This document shows positions 63,730 to 64,000 of a stretch of DNA of 64,000 nucleotides, piece after piece; the first letter of the stretch is position 1, and the number at the start of each line of letters is the position of its first letter. A program made the position numbers and the translations under genes. The DNA is from Distichodus sexfasciatus (lineage: Eukaryota > Chordata > Actinopteri > Characiformes > Distichodontidae): assembly GCA_032718565.1 (NCBI GenBank), contig JAVGVS010000018.1:2720017-2784016 (forward strand). The letters are read 5' to 3'. The notes beneath the pieces were generated by a model. The model was not told the DNA's origin and did no database searches. It was given only the letters and a program-made list of their open reading frames with translations.

Positions 63730-64000
63730 CTTGTTCAAACCTACAGGTCACCATGCCAGCTGCCATCAAATGATTAGAACACTACCGCGGGTGCTGGTAT
63801 ATAACATGGTAATGGCTGCAAAACAGGTTTGTAGAGGTTCTTGTTATTTGAGGAGGAAGCAGGCTTTGACCAAACAAGGTTAGAAATTTTCTGATGTCAT
63901 CATTTCTACCTTCATTACTTCATTACAAAATCAACAGCAGTTTTAATGTGGTGAAAGATTTCGATTAGAAATTCAAATCTTTTTACTTGATACATAAAAG
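63730..64000 (-). promoter_or_regulatory. 5' flank of the Src-type kinase
   Basis: Sequence upstream of the kinase start codon. No TATA box at convincing spacing and no further exon are seen before the window edge; an untranslated exon may lie outside. Confidence 0.25.

Noticed and set aside
63730..63738. Extended start of the Src-type kinase (three extra codons)
   Set aside because: The upstream codon is TTG. Starting at 63729 places Gly at position 2, as needed for myristoylation.

Overview
The window is vertebrate nuclear DNA, almost certainly from a ray-finned (teleost) fish. The genes have many short exons with GT/AG introns, their proteins match vertebrate families along their length, and the non-coding DNA carries several tRNA-derived SINE families, hAT-like and TTAA-type miniature elements, and GT/AT microsatellites typical of teleosts. 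All exon models here were built by hand from splice sites, reading phase and remembered family sequences; no database search was possible.

Layout, left to right. (1) 1-8.8 kb, minus strand: the 5' end of clic5 (two coding exons; the rest lies beyond the left edge), then complete enpp4. In human these two genes are neighbours on 6p. (2) 11.8-12.6 kb, plus strand: fam167a. (3) 23.3-35.0 kb, minus strand: xkr6 (three coding exons, possibly with a very long 3'UTR). (4) 40.2-42.8 kb, plus strand: tdh, mitochondrial L-threonine dehydrogenase, intact. (5) 44.4-45.9 kb, minus strand: a C8orf74 homologue that keeps all four exons and their splice sites but carries an in-frame stop and a disrupted reading frame. 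(6) 51.0-59.4 kb, plus strand: rp1l1, a 2635-residue photoreceptor doublecortin-domain protein encoded mostly by one 7.1-kb exon. (7) 60.9-63.7 kb, minus strand: a Src-type SH3-SH2 tyrosine kinase in the position expected for blk. Genes 2-7 all lie in human 8p23.1, so the window joins a 6p block to an 8p23 block.

These genes do not form an operon or one pathway; each is an independent transcription unit. Links that can be made are rp1l1 (photoreceptor axoneme), clic5 (actin/ERM-linked, hair-cell and epithelial), enpp4 (surface ectophosphodiesterase), xkr6 (membrane scramblase family) and tdh (threonine catabolism). The most unusual coding feature is the Src-type kinase. It has the catalytic residues, but no tyrosine in the activation loop, no regulatory tyrosine in the C-terminal tail, and a disturbed FLVR motif in SH2. 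Other points of interest are the decaying C8orf74 gene, a dispersed R-x-x-S-[AS]-x-S motif array in rp1l1, a CRE-bearing GC-rich patch in xkr6 intron 1, and a 114-bp element with perfect inverted repeats and TTAA flanks.
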